A stretch of 64,000 nucleotides of DNA from Verrucomicrobiota bacterium (GCA_024233345.1 JACKPT010000012.1:1-64000); one strand, 5' to 3'; shown: positions 1-9,373, numbered from the stretch's first letter. A program made the numbers and translations. Notes: generated by a model from the sequence alone, not told the origin.

Positions 1-65
1 AGAGCCCGTGATAGGATTGATTCAGCTTCACCCATGTGGTGAAGGTAAACGAGTTCGCCAAGGAT
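1..65. repeat. MITE-like repeat, partial copy at window edge
   Basis: About 64 of 70 bases match the reverse complement of the element at 23936-24004. It contains the same small hairpin (CTTCACC / GGTGAAG, 21-45 region) and ends in the same terminal motif, GCCAAGGAT. The left part of the element lies outside the window. It is an intergenic repeat, not a gene. Confidence 0.75.
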
Positions 66-129
66 CAGGGTGGCGGCAGTCCCGGCCCGGTTTCGGGGAT
101 TGTCCCCGAGCCCCGGACATCGTATCACT

Positions 130-906
130 ATGCCTGTCATGATCATCGCCGACACCCATGTGCATCTATACCCATTTGCCGACCGCCACCGGTTTTTTTC
201 CAACGCCATCCAGCGCATGCAGGATCATGCCGCCTCCGGGGACACCCTGGTTCTGATGTTCACCGAGCGGTTTGATTGCCATGCATTCAACGAGCTGGCG
301 CGGGGGGAGGGGCCATTGCCTCCCGGATGGACCATCCGCGGCCTCGAGGACGATTGCCGGTTGCGGCTGGCAAATGCCGAGGGCACTGAGTTGGTGCTGG
401 CCGCCGGGCACCAGATGGTCAGCGCAGAGCGGGTCGAGATCCTCGGGCTGATGATGCGGACCAAAATTGCCGACGGATTACCTGCGGAACAGACAATCCA
501 GCGCATACGGGATGCCGGAGGGGTGCCGGTTCTGAGCTGGGCACCCGGCAAATGGCTCGGTACCCGGGGTCTGATTCTGGACCGGCTGTTGGAGCAGTTC
601 GGCCCGGAACAGATCGCGCTCGGCGATACTTCTCTGCGCCCGCTGGGCTGGCGCGAACCATTCAAAATGAAAGCCGCGCGCGGTCATGGCTTCCGGGTAA
701 TGTGTGGTTCCGACCCTCTGCCGATCGCCGGCGAGGAGTCCGTGGTGGGCACCTATGCCTCGCGTATCCATGCTTCCGTGGACACCCTGCGGGAAAGTCT
801 GCTCGATCCGGGGATTCAGGTTGATGCTATCGGCCGCCGGGGCGGGCCGTTCTCGGTTGCGCGCCGGTTGGTCCAGAACCATCGGGCAAGAAAGCGGCGG
901 TCATGA
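130..906 (+). CDS. PHP-like metal-dependent hydrolase domain protein
   Basis: A 258-residue protein that resembles the PHP/metallophosphoesterase-like fold. It opens with a beta strand and a DTHVHLYP motif (residues 8-15). A G-H-Q-M-V-S-A-E-R-V-E segment near residue 100 sits where PHP proteins carry a metal-binding glutamate, and a GSDPLP motif lies near residue 193. The substrate cannot be told. I chose the ATG at 130 because it precedes the first beta strand; the frame is open further upstream only into the repeat at 1-65. It overlaps the downstream glycosyltransferase by 4 bp (ATGA), so the two are probably translated together and may act in the same surface-glycan pathway. No clear Shine-Dalgarno is visible. 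The metal ligands look incomplete, so catalytic activity is uncertain. Confidence 0.6.
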   Translation: MPVMIIADTHVHLYPFADRHRFFSNAIQRMQDHAASGDTLVLMFTERFDCHAFNELARGEGPLPPGWTIRGLEDDCRLRLANAEGTELVLAAGHQMVSAERVEILGLMMRTKIADGLPAEQTIQRIRDAGGVPVLSWAPGKWLGTRGLILDRLLEQFGPEQIALGDTSLRPLGWREPFKMKAARGHGFRVMCGSDPLPIAGEESVVGTYASRIHASVDTLRESLLDPGIQVDAIGRRGGPFSVARRLVQNHRARKRRS

Positions 907-2066
907 AAAAGCGCGTCCTCCTCATTACCTCGATGCCCTACTTCCAGTGGCGTGGCTCACCCATCCGGATCCGGTTCGATCTTCAAGCCCTTGCCGAAAG
1001 CGGTTACGAGGTGGATTTAATCACCCTGCCCATCGGCGAGGATCTTTTGGTGGAGGGAACAACCATTCACAGGGTTGGTAATCCCCTGGGAATTACTTCT
1101 ATTTCCATAGGCCCGTCCCTCACCAAGCTGTTTTTTGATGTCCTGTTGCTGTGGCGTGCCCTGTCTTTTTCCGCGAAGAACAAGGTGGATGTGGTCCATG
1201 GATTCGAGGAAACCGGAGCGGTGGCCTGGCTGGTGGGGCGGATCCGGGGCGCCAGGGTCGTCTTCGAGAAGCACTCAGATCCCGGTTCCTACAAGCAAAA
1301 CCTCCTCAAGAATCTGGTGTTGTGGGCCTACAAGCAGGTGGAAACCTTCACCATCCGCCATGCCGATGCGGTGATTGGCACCGGAGAGGCTCTGTGTGAA
1401 CAGGCCCGTGAAGTCGCACCCGGAAAACCGGTGCATCACATTTTTGATATCCCCTCGTCCCTCACGGAACCGGATCAGGACCGGGCGGATCTGCTCGCTC
1501 AGACCTACCGGAAACATCCCGACGAAGTGCTCGCGCTCTATGTCGGATCCTTCGCCAGCTACCAGGGGATCGATCTGATGTTTGACAGTATGCCCTACGT
1601 TTTGAAAAAGCATCCCCAGGTCCGGTTCCTGATTGTCGGCGGCTCTCCCGAGGAAATCGCCGGGCGAACCGACTGGCTGACCCGCCACGGCATCGCCGGG
1701 CAAGTCTCCTTTCTCGGCAAACTTCCCCCCGACGAACTGCCCCATACCCTCGCCGCTGCCGACATCCTGTTGTCTCCGCGCCAGCACGGAGTCAATACCC
1801 CGCTCAAACTACTCGACTACCTGAAGGCCGCACGCCCCATTGTCGCCACCGATACCCCGGCCAACCGACGTATTCTCGACGACAGCTTTGCCATGCTGGT
1901 CGAAGGCACGGCCCCCGCCTTCGCAGCCGGAATCAACACCCTGGTCGGTGAGGAAGACCTGCGGCTGCGGTTCGGGGTCACTGGCCGCGAACTAATCGAT
2001 ACCCGCTATAATTTCGAGGAATTCAAACGACGCCTTGCCGCCTGCTATGCGGAAGTGTTGTCGTGA
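903..2066 (+). CDS. Glycosyltransferase family 4 (GT-B fold)
   Basis: A 387-residue cytoplasmic glycosyltransferase. The N-terminal half has the GT4 acceptor-side Rossmann fold (MKKRVLLITSMPYFQ; later VVHGFEETG and FEKHSD). The C-terminal half has the nucleotide-sugar side: LALYVGSFASYQGIDLM (about 213-229), FLIVGG, then HGVNTPLKLLDYLKAARP (about 300-317), the region where GT4 enzymes bind the sugar donor. It should transfer a sugar from a nucleotide donor to a glycan, lipid carrier or similar acceptor; neither sugar nor acceptor can be inferred. It overlaps the PHP-like gene upstream and the AlkA gene downstream by 4 bp each, so it is the middle gene of a coupled three-gene run. Confidence 0.85.
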   Translation: MKKRVLLITSMPYFQWRGSPIRIRFDLQALAESGYEVDLITLPIGEDLLVEGTTIHRVGNPLGITSISIGPSLTKLFFDVLLLWRALSFSAKNKVDVVHGFEETGAVAWLVGRIRGARVVFEKHSDPGSYKQNLLKNLVLWAYKQVETFTIRHADAVIGTGEALCEQAREVAPGKPVHHIFDIPSSLTEPDQDRADLLAQTYRKHPDEVLALYVGSFASYQGIDLMFDSMPYVLKKHPQVRFLIVGGSPEEIAGRTDWLTRHGIAGQVSFLGKLPPDELPHTLAAADILLSPRQHGVNTPLKLLDYLKAARPIVATDTPANRRILDDSFAMLVEGTAPAFAAGINTLVGEEDLRLRFGVTGRELIDTRYNFEEFKRRLAACYAEVLS

Positions 2067-2674
2067 AAAAGGCACTCGACCACCTTCGGGCCGCCGACCC
2101 GGTGATCGCCCGGTTGATCGATCAGTATCCCCGCCCGCGCCGACAAGGACAGCGCGACCCCTATGCCGACCTGCTTCACGCGGTGATGTCTCAACAGATT
2201 TCGGTGAAGGCCGCCGACAAGATCATCGCGCGGTTTATGGACCAGTTTCCCGACCGGAATCCAGACCCCGCCCGGCTGGTCGTGATGACGGATGACCAGC
2301 TCCGCAGCGTCGGGGTCTCCCGGCAAAAGGCCGGCTATCTGAAAAATATTGCTGCGTTCGCCCTCGAACATGGACTCGACCACGCGGTTCTCAATGCCAT
2401 GACCGACGAGGAAGTCATTGCCCATCTCACCCAGATCAAGGGGGTGGGGCGATGGACGGTGGAGATGCTGCTGATGTTCACCCTGGGTCGGCCGGATGTT
2501 TTCCCGGTCGATGACCTGGGAATCCAGAACACCATGATTCGTCTGTACCGGTTGAGAAGCAAAGGCCGCCGTCTGCGCGAACGAATGAAAAAACTGTCCC
2601 AGCCCTGGAAACCCTACCGCACCCTCGCTTGCCTGTACCTCTGGATGCCTGGCGATGCCACTCCGGAAGTGTAA
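2063..2674 (+). CDS. DNA-3-methyladenine glycosylase II (AlkA-type, HhH-GPD)
   Basis: A 203-residue base-excision repair glycosylase that would remove alkylated purines from DNA. The N-terminal part contains the DLLHAVMSQQISVKAAD region typical of the family. The helix-hairpin-helix is at LTQIKGVGRWTVEMLL (about 122-137), followed by FTLGRPDVFPVDDLGIQ, whose aspartates include the expected catalytic Asp. It lacks the N-terminal AlkA domain of the E. coli enzyme, so it is the short HhH-GPD form found in many bacteria. It is translationally coupled to the glycosyltransferase upstream by a 4-bp overlap, an odd functional pairing that may only reflect compaction. Confidence 0.88.
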   Translation: MKKALDHLRAADPVIARLIDQYPRPRRQGQRDPYADLLHAVMSQQISVKAADKIIARFMDQFPDRNPDPARLVVMTDDQLRSVGVSRQKAGYLKNIAAFALEHGLDHAVLNAMTDEEVIAHLTQIKGVGRWTVEMLLMFTLGRPDVFPVDDLGIQNTMIRLYRLRSKGRRLRERMKKLSQPWKPYRTLACLYLWMPGDATPEV

Positions 2675-2720
2675 ACCATGTGCCTGGTATGAACGGTTAA
2701 CGATGTCCCCGGAATATACC

Positions 2721-2886
2721 ACATTGGCGGAGGGGGAGGGATTGCCGTTCGGCCTTTGGCCTCACTGCCATGCTTGCGCATGGCCTGTCGTCGGGCCGTA
2801 ACGCCGGCCCTCCTCTCAAACCCCCTGCGGGGGTTCTCATCCCTGCATCATAGGGGGAAACCTACATTGGCGGAGGGGGAGGGATT
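2721..2886. repeat. 23-bp direct repeat of the tRNA-Ser 3' end
   Basis: Positions 2721-2743 and 2864-2886 are identical over 23 bases and both contain the CCA end and 3' acceptor/T-arm bases of the adjacent tRNA-Ser (read on the minus strand). The 120 bp between them carries a hairpin at 2819-2835 (AACCCCC/GGGGGTT) and a second palindrome around 2768-2784 (GCCATGC/GCATGGC). This looks like a tRNA-associated insertion or duplication scar: either an att-like duplication with a small insert, or a decayed second tRNA copy. No integrase is nearby. Confidence 0.6.
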
Positions 2887-2958
2887 CGAACCCCCGGTAC
2901 GCTCATCACGCACACACGATTTCGAGTCGCGCGCCTTCGACCACTCAGCCACCCCTCC
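2868..2958 (-). tRNA. tRNA-Ser (CGA)
   Basis: Read on the minus strand, the 91-nt sequence folds as a class II tRNA: acceptor GGAGGGG paired with CCCCTCC, discriminator G, an encoded CCA end, D-arm GGCTGAGTGG, anticodon loop CTCGAAA (anticodon CGA, reading UCG), a long variable arm, and a T-loop TTCGAAT. Long variable arm and discriminator G are as expected for serine. The CCA is encoded in the genome. Confidence 0.95.
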
Positions 2959-2988
2959 GCAGGGTTGGATGTTCTCGTGGAACGGCAA

Positions 2989-3018
2989 ACCTTAGCGGGA
3001 AGAGCATGCATTTGGCAA
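2989..3018 (-). promoter_or_regulatory. Candidate sigma-70 promoter for tRNA-Ser
   Basis: On the minus strand a TTGCCA box (3013-3018) lies 18 bp from TAAGGT (2989-2994), followed by a GC-rich start region. Transcription would begin about 25 nt before the mature tRNA 5' end. The -35 matches consensus at 5 of 6 bases, the -10 only at 3 of 6. Confidence 0.35.
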
Positions 3019-3080
3019 CACCAACCAACGCATGACTTTTTCTGACAAACTTCTTACTGGATTTATCGTCAGCCCAAACT

Positions 3081-4580
3081 ATGGTGCACCCTTCATTGCT
3101 TATGAAGACCTCTGAATCAGCGGATCGCACCTGGGTGCTGGCCATGCTGGCCGGCTGGACGTTGCTCCGGCTCGTGTGGATCAATCTTTTTGAATTGTCG
3201 GGAGACGAGGCCTACTACTGGCTCTGGTCGAACCACCTCGACTGGAATTACTTCAGCAAGGGGCCGGGGATTGCCTGGACGATGGCACTTTCCACAGGAC
3301 TCTTTGGAGACACGGCCTTTGCCATACGCCTGCCCACGGTCTTTCTCGCGGCCGGTACCGGGTGGGGGTTGTTTTGTCTGGGGCGGGATTTATTCTCCTC
3401 CCGGGTTGGTTTGTGGACGGTGATTGTTGCCAGCCTGATTCCCTTGTTTGCGCTTGGGGGTCTGTTGATGACCATCGATCCGCTCAGTGTTTTCTTCTGG
3501 GTCTGGACCTTGTGGGCCGCCTGGCGGCTTCGCGACTCCTCCCGGCCAATCCTTTGGCTGGGGCCGGGGCTGCTCATTGGCATCGGTGCCCTTTGTAAAT
3601 ACACCAACGTGGCCCTGATCCCTTCGCTCGGTTTGTTTCTCCTTATGAACCGGCCGGTTTCGCCGGGCAAACGGGCTGCCGCATTTGCCATGATGACAGT
3701 CAGCGCCTTGTTGATGCTGGTGCCCTCGGTGGTCTGGATGGCCCATCATGACTGGATCACGCTTCACCACTTGCAGGCCCGGGGATCGCTGAACGAGCCG
3801 TTTCAGATTCAGCCGGGCCAATGGATGGAGTTTATCGGCACCCAAAGCATCATTGTCTTCCCGGTGTTCTTTATCGCTTTCTGGTTCGTGCTCGCGCAAA
3901 GCAGGAAGCTGATCGAGGTCCGGGCAAGACACTTTCTGTTGTGTGCATTTGTTCCGTTGTTCGGTTTCTATTCCATCCTGGCCCTCAATGATGCAGGGCA
4001 GCCAAACTGGACTGCGCCGGCCTGGGTTGCGGGGGTTCTGCTGCTGACCGCGGGATGGCTGACCTTGCGCGAGCGGAAGCCAAAGGTCCGGGTCTGGGAG
4101 AAGCCATCCATGATTGCCGCAGGCCTGGTGGTGGTCCTGCTTCACGTCGTGATCTTTCTACCACTACCCCGCGAAGGCAAGCCGGATGGCCTTCACCGGG
4201 TGAGGGGATCCAAGGCGCTGGCGGAGGCGGTGGTGGCGTACGCCCGAACCAATGACACTTCCTATATCATTGGCGATCACTATCAAACGTCTGCCCAGAT
4301 CTGCTTTTATGGCGAAGGTCACCCAACCGCCTATACCGTCGATGACGGGCGGGTCAATGATCAGTTCGATTTGTGGCCAAGCTATCTGGATCAGCCGGTT
4401 GGTTCGTCGGGATTGTTTGTGTCCCGCAATGGCCGCATCCCGCAAGGGCTTGAGGATCAATTTGAGGAGATTTCACTCATCGGAGAGGTTGCCCCGTATT
4501 TCGGGTCGAGTTTGATCTATCGGCATGTTGTCTTTTTATGCCGGGGGCTCAAGGCATCGGTTGCCGGGCGTGTTGAATGA
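3081..4580 (+). CDS. GT39/ArnT-like membrane glycosyltransferase
   Basis: A 499-residue integral membrane GT-C enzyme expected to move a sugar from a polyprenyl-phosphate donor to lipid A, a glycan or a protein on the periplasmic side. The first periplasmic loop holds the catalytic acidic motif GDEAYYWLWS with HLDWNYFSKGP just after it (about residues 35-58), typical of the ArnT/PMT family. Roughly ten hydrophobic segments follow, then a soluble tail of about 110 residues. A second ATG at 3102 (MKTSES) is an equally possible start; neither has a strong ribosome site. It overlaps the PAP2 phosphatase gene by 4 bp, which fits a role in recycling or using an undecaprenyl-linked carrier. Confidence 0.82.
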   Translation: MVHPSLLMKTSESADRTWVLAMLAGWTLLRLVWINLFELSGDEAYYWLWSNHLDWNYFSKGPGIAWTMALSTGLFGDTAFAIRLPTVFLAAGTGWGLFCLGRDLFSSRVGLWTVIVASLIPLFALGGLLMTIDPLSVFFWVWTLWAAWRLRDSSRPILWLGPGLLIGIGALCKYTNVALIPSLGLFLLMNRPVSPGKRAAAFAMMTVSALLMLVPSVVWMAHHDWITLHHLQARGSLNEPFQIQPGQWMEFIGTQSIIVFPVFFIAFWFVLAQSRKLIEVRARHFLLCAFVPLFGFYSILALNDAGQPNWTAPAWVAGVLLLTAGWLTLRERKPKVRVWEKPSMIAAGLVVVLLHVVIFLPLPREGKPDGLHRVRGSKALAEAVVAYARTNDTSYIIGDHYQTSAQICFYGEGHPTAYTVDDGRVNDQFDLWPSYLDQPVGSSGLFVSRNGRIPQGLEDQFEEISLIGEVAPYFGSSLIYRHVVFLCRGLKASVAGRVE

Positions 4581-6040
4581 TGGATACGCATTGGATTTCC
4601 CCCTCCTTCCACGTTGCCCTGACCGGGGTTTTTCTGGTCTGCCTGATTGGTGGTCTGCTTGGGCTGGCGCGTCGAGCGCTTGCGGCGAAACACACCAGAC
4701 CTGTTCATGCCAGGTTGCTTTATCGATTTTATCGCAAGCGGTGTATCGGTCATGCCACCCGGGCCCGTCGCGATCTGCTTGGATTGACGGTGATCGTCTT
4801 TGTTGTGACGATACTGTTTCAGCTTTTTGATTTGGATCGAACCATTCAGCGCTGGTTCTATGTGCCGGAGCTTCTGCCGAAAGCCTGGCCCTTGAAGTAT
4901 CAAGCGCCCTGGTGGTTTTTGTATGAGCGGCTGGCCCTGTTTATGACGTTGCTTTCCCTGGGCTTGGTGGGGCTTTTGATTGCTGCCTACCTGAAGCCGA
5001 CCCTCCGTCCCTTGCGCATCTATCTCCTGTATGGGGTTTTGGTGCTGGTGATTGGCCCGGGTATCCTCGCCAATTTTGTTCTGAAGGAAAACTGGGGCCG
5101 GCCCAGACCTGATCAAATCACCGACTTCGGCGGGCGATGGGACTATCACGATGTCTTTGAACCGGGCACACCGGGGAAGGGAAAATCATTTCCGTGCGGG
5201 CATGCTACCGTGGGTTTTTCCCTGATGGCGGGCTATCTGGTCTTTCGCCAATCCCGCCCCCGCCTGGGCCGGTGGATGCTCTGGACGGGTCTTTTCTTCG
5301 GAACACTTCTGGGTATCTCCCGGATGGTCGGCGGTGCTCATTTTGCCACCGATGTTTTATGGAGTGGCTACCTGATCTACCTGGTCTCCTGGGTCCTCTA
5401 TTATCCGGTGATGACCATTCCTTATCGGGAGACATCCCCGAATCCCGATCTGATGGCTCCATCGTCCCGCTGGCTTGCGATATCCTTGATTGCGGCGGCA
5501 GGTTTTGCCATTTCCTCGTTGTTGGTAACACCGTTCTATTGCGAACTGCACCGGGAAGGTCATCGGTATGGTCTCGCACATCCGGATCATCTGGATCTGA
5601 AGATAGCGCGTGGTGAGGTCCGGCTGATTTTTCAGGAAAAGAATGAGTTCTTTGTCTCCGGTGATGCTGAGGGCTTCGGAACCGCTCATTCTTCCTACAA
5701 GGATTCTCTTGAGGCAACGACCAATGACCTCGGAGAAGTCACCCTTGTCTATCGGGTGGAGGCAAAAGGCCTGTTTTCCGAATTGGTGGCCAAAGTAAAT
5801 GTCTGGGTTCCTGAATCCTTTTCGGGTCGCTTGAATCTGGTTGTTGAGGCTGGCAATGTTGAGGTGGTGGCCGATTCCGATCCGGCCGGGCAGGTAAGCC
5901 TGACCCTGCACGAAGGGAATTGCGTGTTACCCGCAGCCTGGCGCACCAGTGATCAGCTAACCCTGCAGCTTGAGCACGGTGACGTTCGCTACGCCGGTGA
6001 AGACCTCCCGGCCAGCCAGCCCGCTTCCAGTGCGTTTTGA
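4577..6040 (+). CDS. PAP2-family phosphatase with a C-terminal beta-rich domain
   Basis: A 487-residue membrane protein. The PAP2 signature is complete: KENWGRPRP (about 170-178), FPCGHATVGFS (about 204-214) and SRMVGGAHFATD (about 247-258). Such enzymes dephosphorylate lipid phosphates, for example undecaprenyl pyrophosphate or phosphatidylglycerol phosphate, at the membrane. About six transmembrane helices are visible, the first near residues 10-30. Unusually, after the last helix (about residue 300-325) there is a further 160-residue region rich in alternating hydrophobic residues and short repeats such as LNLVVEAGNVEVV and GDVRYAG, resembling adhesin-like beta-helix (DUF4097-type) sequence. 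This roughly doubles the usual family length. Coupled by 4 bp to the GT39 gene. Confidence 0.85.
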   Translation: MMDTHWISPSFHVALTGVFLVCLIGGLLGLARRALAAKHTRPVHARLLYRFYRKRCIGHATRARRDLLGLTVIVFVVTILFQLFDLDRTIQRWFYVPELLPKAWPLKYQAPWWFLYERLALFMTLLSLGLVGLLIAAYLKPTLRPLRIYLLYGVLVLVIGPGILANFVLKENWGRPRPDQITDFGGRWDYHDVFEPGTPGKGKSFPCGHATVGFSLMAGYLVFRQSRPRLGRWMLWTGLFFGTLLGISRMVGGAHFATDVLWSGYLIYLVSWVLYYPVMTIPYRETSPNPDLMAPSSRWLAISLIAAAGFAISSLLVTPFYCELHREGHRYGLAHPDHLDLKIARGEVRLIFQEKNEFFVSGDAEGFGTAHSSYKDSLEATTNDLGEVTLVYRVEAKGLFSELVAKVNVWVPESFSGRLNLVVEAGNVEVVADSDPAGQVSLTLHEGNCVLPAAWRTSDQLTLQLEHGDVRYAGEDLPASQPASSAF

Positions 6041-6084
6041 CCCGGCGTTGACCACAGCTCTCTCCCGCCGTAGATTTCCCGGTC

Positions 6085-9000
6085 ATGAATGAACCCGCCG
6101 CCATGCCGGCGACATTAAACGGCTCAGCGCTCGCGAAACAGGTGGGCAAGGGCGGGCTGTTTCGTGTCCATGCCCTGCCTTCCGCCCCCGCCGCTCATTT
6201 CATTGCCGAACTGGCGGTGGCTGCGGATGCTCCCATTCTCTGCATCACCGATGGGCCGGGAACCCTGGATGTCTTTTACCAGGATCTGGTATCCCTCAAG
6301 GGGTTGCCGGGTGATCAGGGGCCGTTCTTCTATCCGGCTCTGGAATCCCCGCCCGGGCTTGGTGAGGCGCCCCCATCCGACCAGGCGGGGGACCGGCTGC
6401 GTGTTTTCATGCAGCTCGGAGATGCATCCGCCACGCCATTCGTGGTGACCTGTATTCAGGCCTTGATGCAAAAAGTGATGGCGCCTGCCGCGGTGGCCGG
6501 TACGAGCCGTACACTTTCGGTTGGGGATGAGGTTTCGCCAGCGTCACTGGTCGCCTGGTTGCAGGCGTCCGGGTATGCCTTCAATTATGATGTGCAGGCG
6601 AAGGGACAGGCCGCGAGCCGGGGAGGGATCCTGGATGTCTGGCCGCTGGTCGCGGATTGGCCATACCGATTGGAATGGTTCGGGGATGAGGTGGAGTCGA
6701 TCCGAACCTTCGACCCTCTGGAGCAACGGTCCCGCACCCGTGAGGATCATGTGACGCTTTCCGGGCTGATGGCCGGAGAAGAAGGCCATGCCGGCCATTT
6801 GATCGACCACTTTGATCGTCCCCCTGTGTGGGTTTGGGTTGACATGGAAAACATCGTCCACCATGCGGAGCTCTACGAAACCAGCGTACAGGAAGCACAG
6901 AAAACCGCCCAGGCCTTTACCTTCGCCGAGATTCTTGAACGAGCGGAAGCAAAGCGTATCGCCGAAGTTCGCCTGCAGGTGTTGGAGCGACCGGGAGACA
7001 TCGTGACGGGGTATGGTGTACCCGATCTTCCCCCGCCTCCCCTGAAAACCATGCAGCCGGATGTGTTGGAAAAGCACCGTTCGGAAATGCTGGATGCCTT
7101 GCGCGCCAAACTGTCGGCAGGATGGAAGGTTGATCTGCATTTCGATACCGAGGGCACGCGGGATCATTTTCTGGAGCGGTTTCGCGATACGCCGGGAGCG
7201 TGGTCCGCCCAGGTTGAACCTTTGTCGGAAAGTTTCAGTTTGCCCGACCGGAAGCAGTTGATTCTCACGGAGGCAGACCTGTATGGCCGGGGCAAGGAGC
7301 GGCGGCGACGCTATGATTTTCTGAGCCGGACCTCCGGTGGCGCCCGGGGGTATCGCAGCGAACGGATTGTCTCATGGTCGGACATTCAACCGGGCGACTA
7401 TATCGTTCATCTGGATCACGGAGTCGGTATCTATCGAGGTCTGTTTGAAATCGACCGCCAGGGCGGCAAGCAGGAGGTGTTGTCGGTCGAGTACGCCGAC
7501 GGCGCCAAACTGCATGTTCCGGTCGCCCAGGCCCACTTGCTGAGTCGATATATCGGGGTGGGCAAAGCCAAGCCTGCGCTCCATCGGCTGGGGGGAACCA
7601 AGTGGGCCAAAGACAAGGTCGCGGCGGAGAAATCGGTGGAGGATCTGGCCGCCAGCCTGCTGGAAACCCAGGCCACCCGCGACGCCATGCCCGGGCATGC
7701 TTTTGCCAAAGATTCTCCCTGGCAACATGAATTCGAGGCCTCGTTCCCATTCCGTGAAACGCCCGATCAGGCCCGAGCCATTCTTGAGGTCAAACAGGAT
7801 ATGGAAAGCAATCGACCGATGGATCGCTTGATTTGCGGCGATGTCGGATACGGGAAAACGGAGGTCGCGATGCGGGCCGCGTTCAAAGCGGTGATGGATG
7901 GCAAGCAGGTGGCCATGCTCGCCCCCACCACGGTCCTGGTTCAGCAGCATTACGACACCTTCTGCAACCGGATGTCTTCATTCCCGATCACCGTTGAGGT
8001 GTTGAGCCGGTTTCAGACCAAGGCCGAACACCGTGAAATTCTGGACCGGGTCGCCGCCGGTCATGTGGATATCGTGATCGGTACCCACCGCCTGGTTCAG
8101 GCCGATGTCTCGTTCCGTGATCTCGGGCTGGTGATCATCGATGAGGAACAAAAATTCGGGGTGAATCATAAAGAACACATGAAGCAGATGCGGAGGCTGG
8201 TGGATGTCCTGACCCTGACCGCGACCCCGATTCCCCGAACCCTGTATATGAGCCTGACCGGGGCCCGCGACCTCAGTGTGATCGAAACCCCGCCGGTGGA
8301 ACGGCTGCCCATTGAAACCATTGTCGCGGAAAATACCGACGAGCTGATCCGGAGCGCGATTCTTCGCGAGCTGAACCGTGAGGGACAGGTTTTCTATCTC
8401 CATAATCGGGTGCAATCGATCGAGGTTGAGCGCAAGCGTTTGCTCCGGCTGGTTCCCGAGGCACGGATTGCCGTGGCCCACGGCCAGATGGTGGAGCGGC
8501 AACTATCCCATATCATGCATGCCTTTGTGCAGGGGGAAATCGATGTGTTGCTTTGCACGACGATTATTGAGAGCGGGATTGATATTCCGAACGTGAATAC
8601 GATTCTGATCGACCGGGCCGACCGGTTTGGCATGTCGGACCTGTACCAGTTGCGGGGCCGGGTCGGCCGCTACAAGCGCAAGGCTTATGCCTACCTGCTG
8701 CTTCCCCGGCACGGGCGGTTGTTCGATATCGCCCGCCGCAGGATCGGTGCGATCAAGCGTCACTCCCAGCTCGGGTCCGGATTCCGGCTCGCGATGCGCG
8801 ACCTCGAGCTGCGGGGGGCGGGTAATATACTCGGATCCGAGCAGAGTGGTTATATTGCCGCCGTCGGGTTTGACCTGTACTGCCAGCTTCTCAAGCGAAC
8901 CGTCGCCACCATGAAAGGCGAAAAACCACCCCCCCTCATCGAGGTCGACCTGATCCTCGATTTTGTCGAAATGGCATCCGGCCCCGCCTCGGATGAACGG

Positions 9001-9345
9001 ATCGTGGCGATCCCGGTGGACTACATCGAGGACGAAACCCAGCGGGTGATCCTTTACCGCCGCCTTGCTGCGCTTGGAACCCTCAAGGCGGTGGATGAAC
9101 TGGATCGGGAATTGCGTGACCGGTTTGGCCGGCACCCGGATGCCGTGGTGCGCCTGCTCGCCCTCGCCCGGGTGCGGATTGCCGCCTCCCAACGGGGCAT
9201 CCAGCGGGTCGAGGTGCGCGATGACAAGGTGATGATGACCCGTCGCGGAAACCTTCTACAAACCGGTGGCCGGTTCCCCCGTTTGACCCAGAACACCACC
9301 ACCCGGAAATTGAAGGAGCTGGTCGAGATCGTCCGCTCGTTCTGA
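6085..9345 (+). CDS. mfd: Transcription-repair coupling factor Mfd
   Basis: A 1086-residue ATP-dependent translocase that removes RNA polymerase stalled at DNA lesions and recruits UvrA. The order of domains is standard: UvrB-homology region (about 1-330), RNA polymerase interaction domain around GDYIVHLDHGVGIYRG (about 436-451), the two RecA-like helicase lobes with Walker A GDVGYGKTE (about 586), the DEEQ box (about 687) and TATPIPRTL, and a C-terminal TRCF domain. Length matches the family. It ends just before a palindromic repeat that separates it from a convergent gene. Certain assignment; start chosen at MNEPAAM, with MPATLNG 5 codons later also possible. Confidence 0.97.
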   Translation: MNEPAAMPATLNGSALAKQVGKGGLFRVHALPSAPAAHFIAELAVAADAPILCITDGPGTLDVFYQDLVSLKGLPGDQGPFFYPALESPPGLGEAPPSDQAGDRLRVFMQLGDASATPFVVTCIQALMQKVMAPAAVAGTSRTLSVGDEVSPASLVAWLQASGYAFNYDVQAKGQAASRGGILDVWPLVADWPYRLEWFGDEVESIRTFDPLEQRSRTREDHVTLSGLMAGEEGHAGHLIDHFDRPPVWVWVDMENIVHHAELYETSVQEAQKTAQAFTFAEILERAEAKRIAEVRLQVLERPGDIVTGYGVPDLPPPPLKTMQPDVLEKHRSEMLDALRAKLSAGWKVDLHFDTEGTRDHFLERFRDTPGAWSAQVEPLSESFSLPDRKQLILTEADLYGRGKERRRRYDFLSRTSGGARGYRSERIVSWSDIQPGDYIVHLDHGVGIYRGLFEIDRQGGKQEVLSVEYADGAKLHVPVAQAHLLSRYIGVGKAKPALHRLGGTKWAKDKVAAEKSVEDLAASLLETQATRDAMPGHAFAKDSPWQHEFEASFPFRETPDQARAILEVKQDMESNRPMDRLICGDVGYGKTEVAMRAAFKAVMDGKQVAMLAPTTVLVQQHYDTFCNRMSSFPITVEVLSRFQTKAEHREILDRVAAGHVDIVIGTHRLVQADVSFRDLGLVIIDEEQKFGVNHKEHMKQMRRLVDVLTLTATPIPRTLYMSLTGARDLSVIETPPVERLPIETIVAENTDELIRSAILRELNREGQVFYLHNRVQSIEVERKRLLRLVPEARIAVAHGQMVERQLSHIMHAFVQGEIDVLLCTTIIESGIDIPNVNTILIDRADRFGMSDLYQLRGRVGRYKRKAYAYLLLPRHGRLFDIARRRIGAIKRHSQLGSGFRLAMRDLELRGAGNILGSEQSGYIAAVGFDLYCQLLKRTVATMKGEKPPPLIEVDLILDFVEMASGPASDERIVAIPVDYIEDETQRVILYRRLAALGTLKAVDELDRELRDRFGRHPDAVVRLLALARVRIAASQRGIQRVEVRDDKVMMTRRGNLLQTGGRFPRLTQNTTTRKLKELVEIVRSF

Positions 9346-9373
9346 GCGCAGCTTGCCAGACCGACTTGCATCT

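Noticed and set aside
2756..2995. Plus-strand open frame reading LAEGEGFEPPVRSSRTHDF and onward
   Set aside because: It is the antisense of the tRNA-Ser gene; this is a well-known false protein produced by tRNA-Ser genes.
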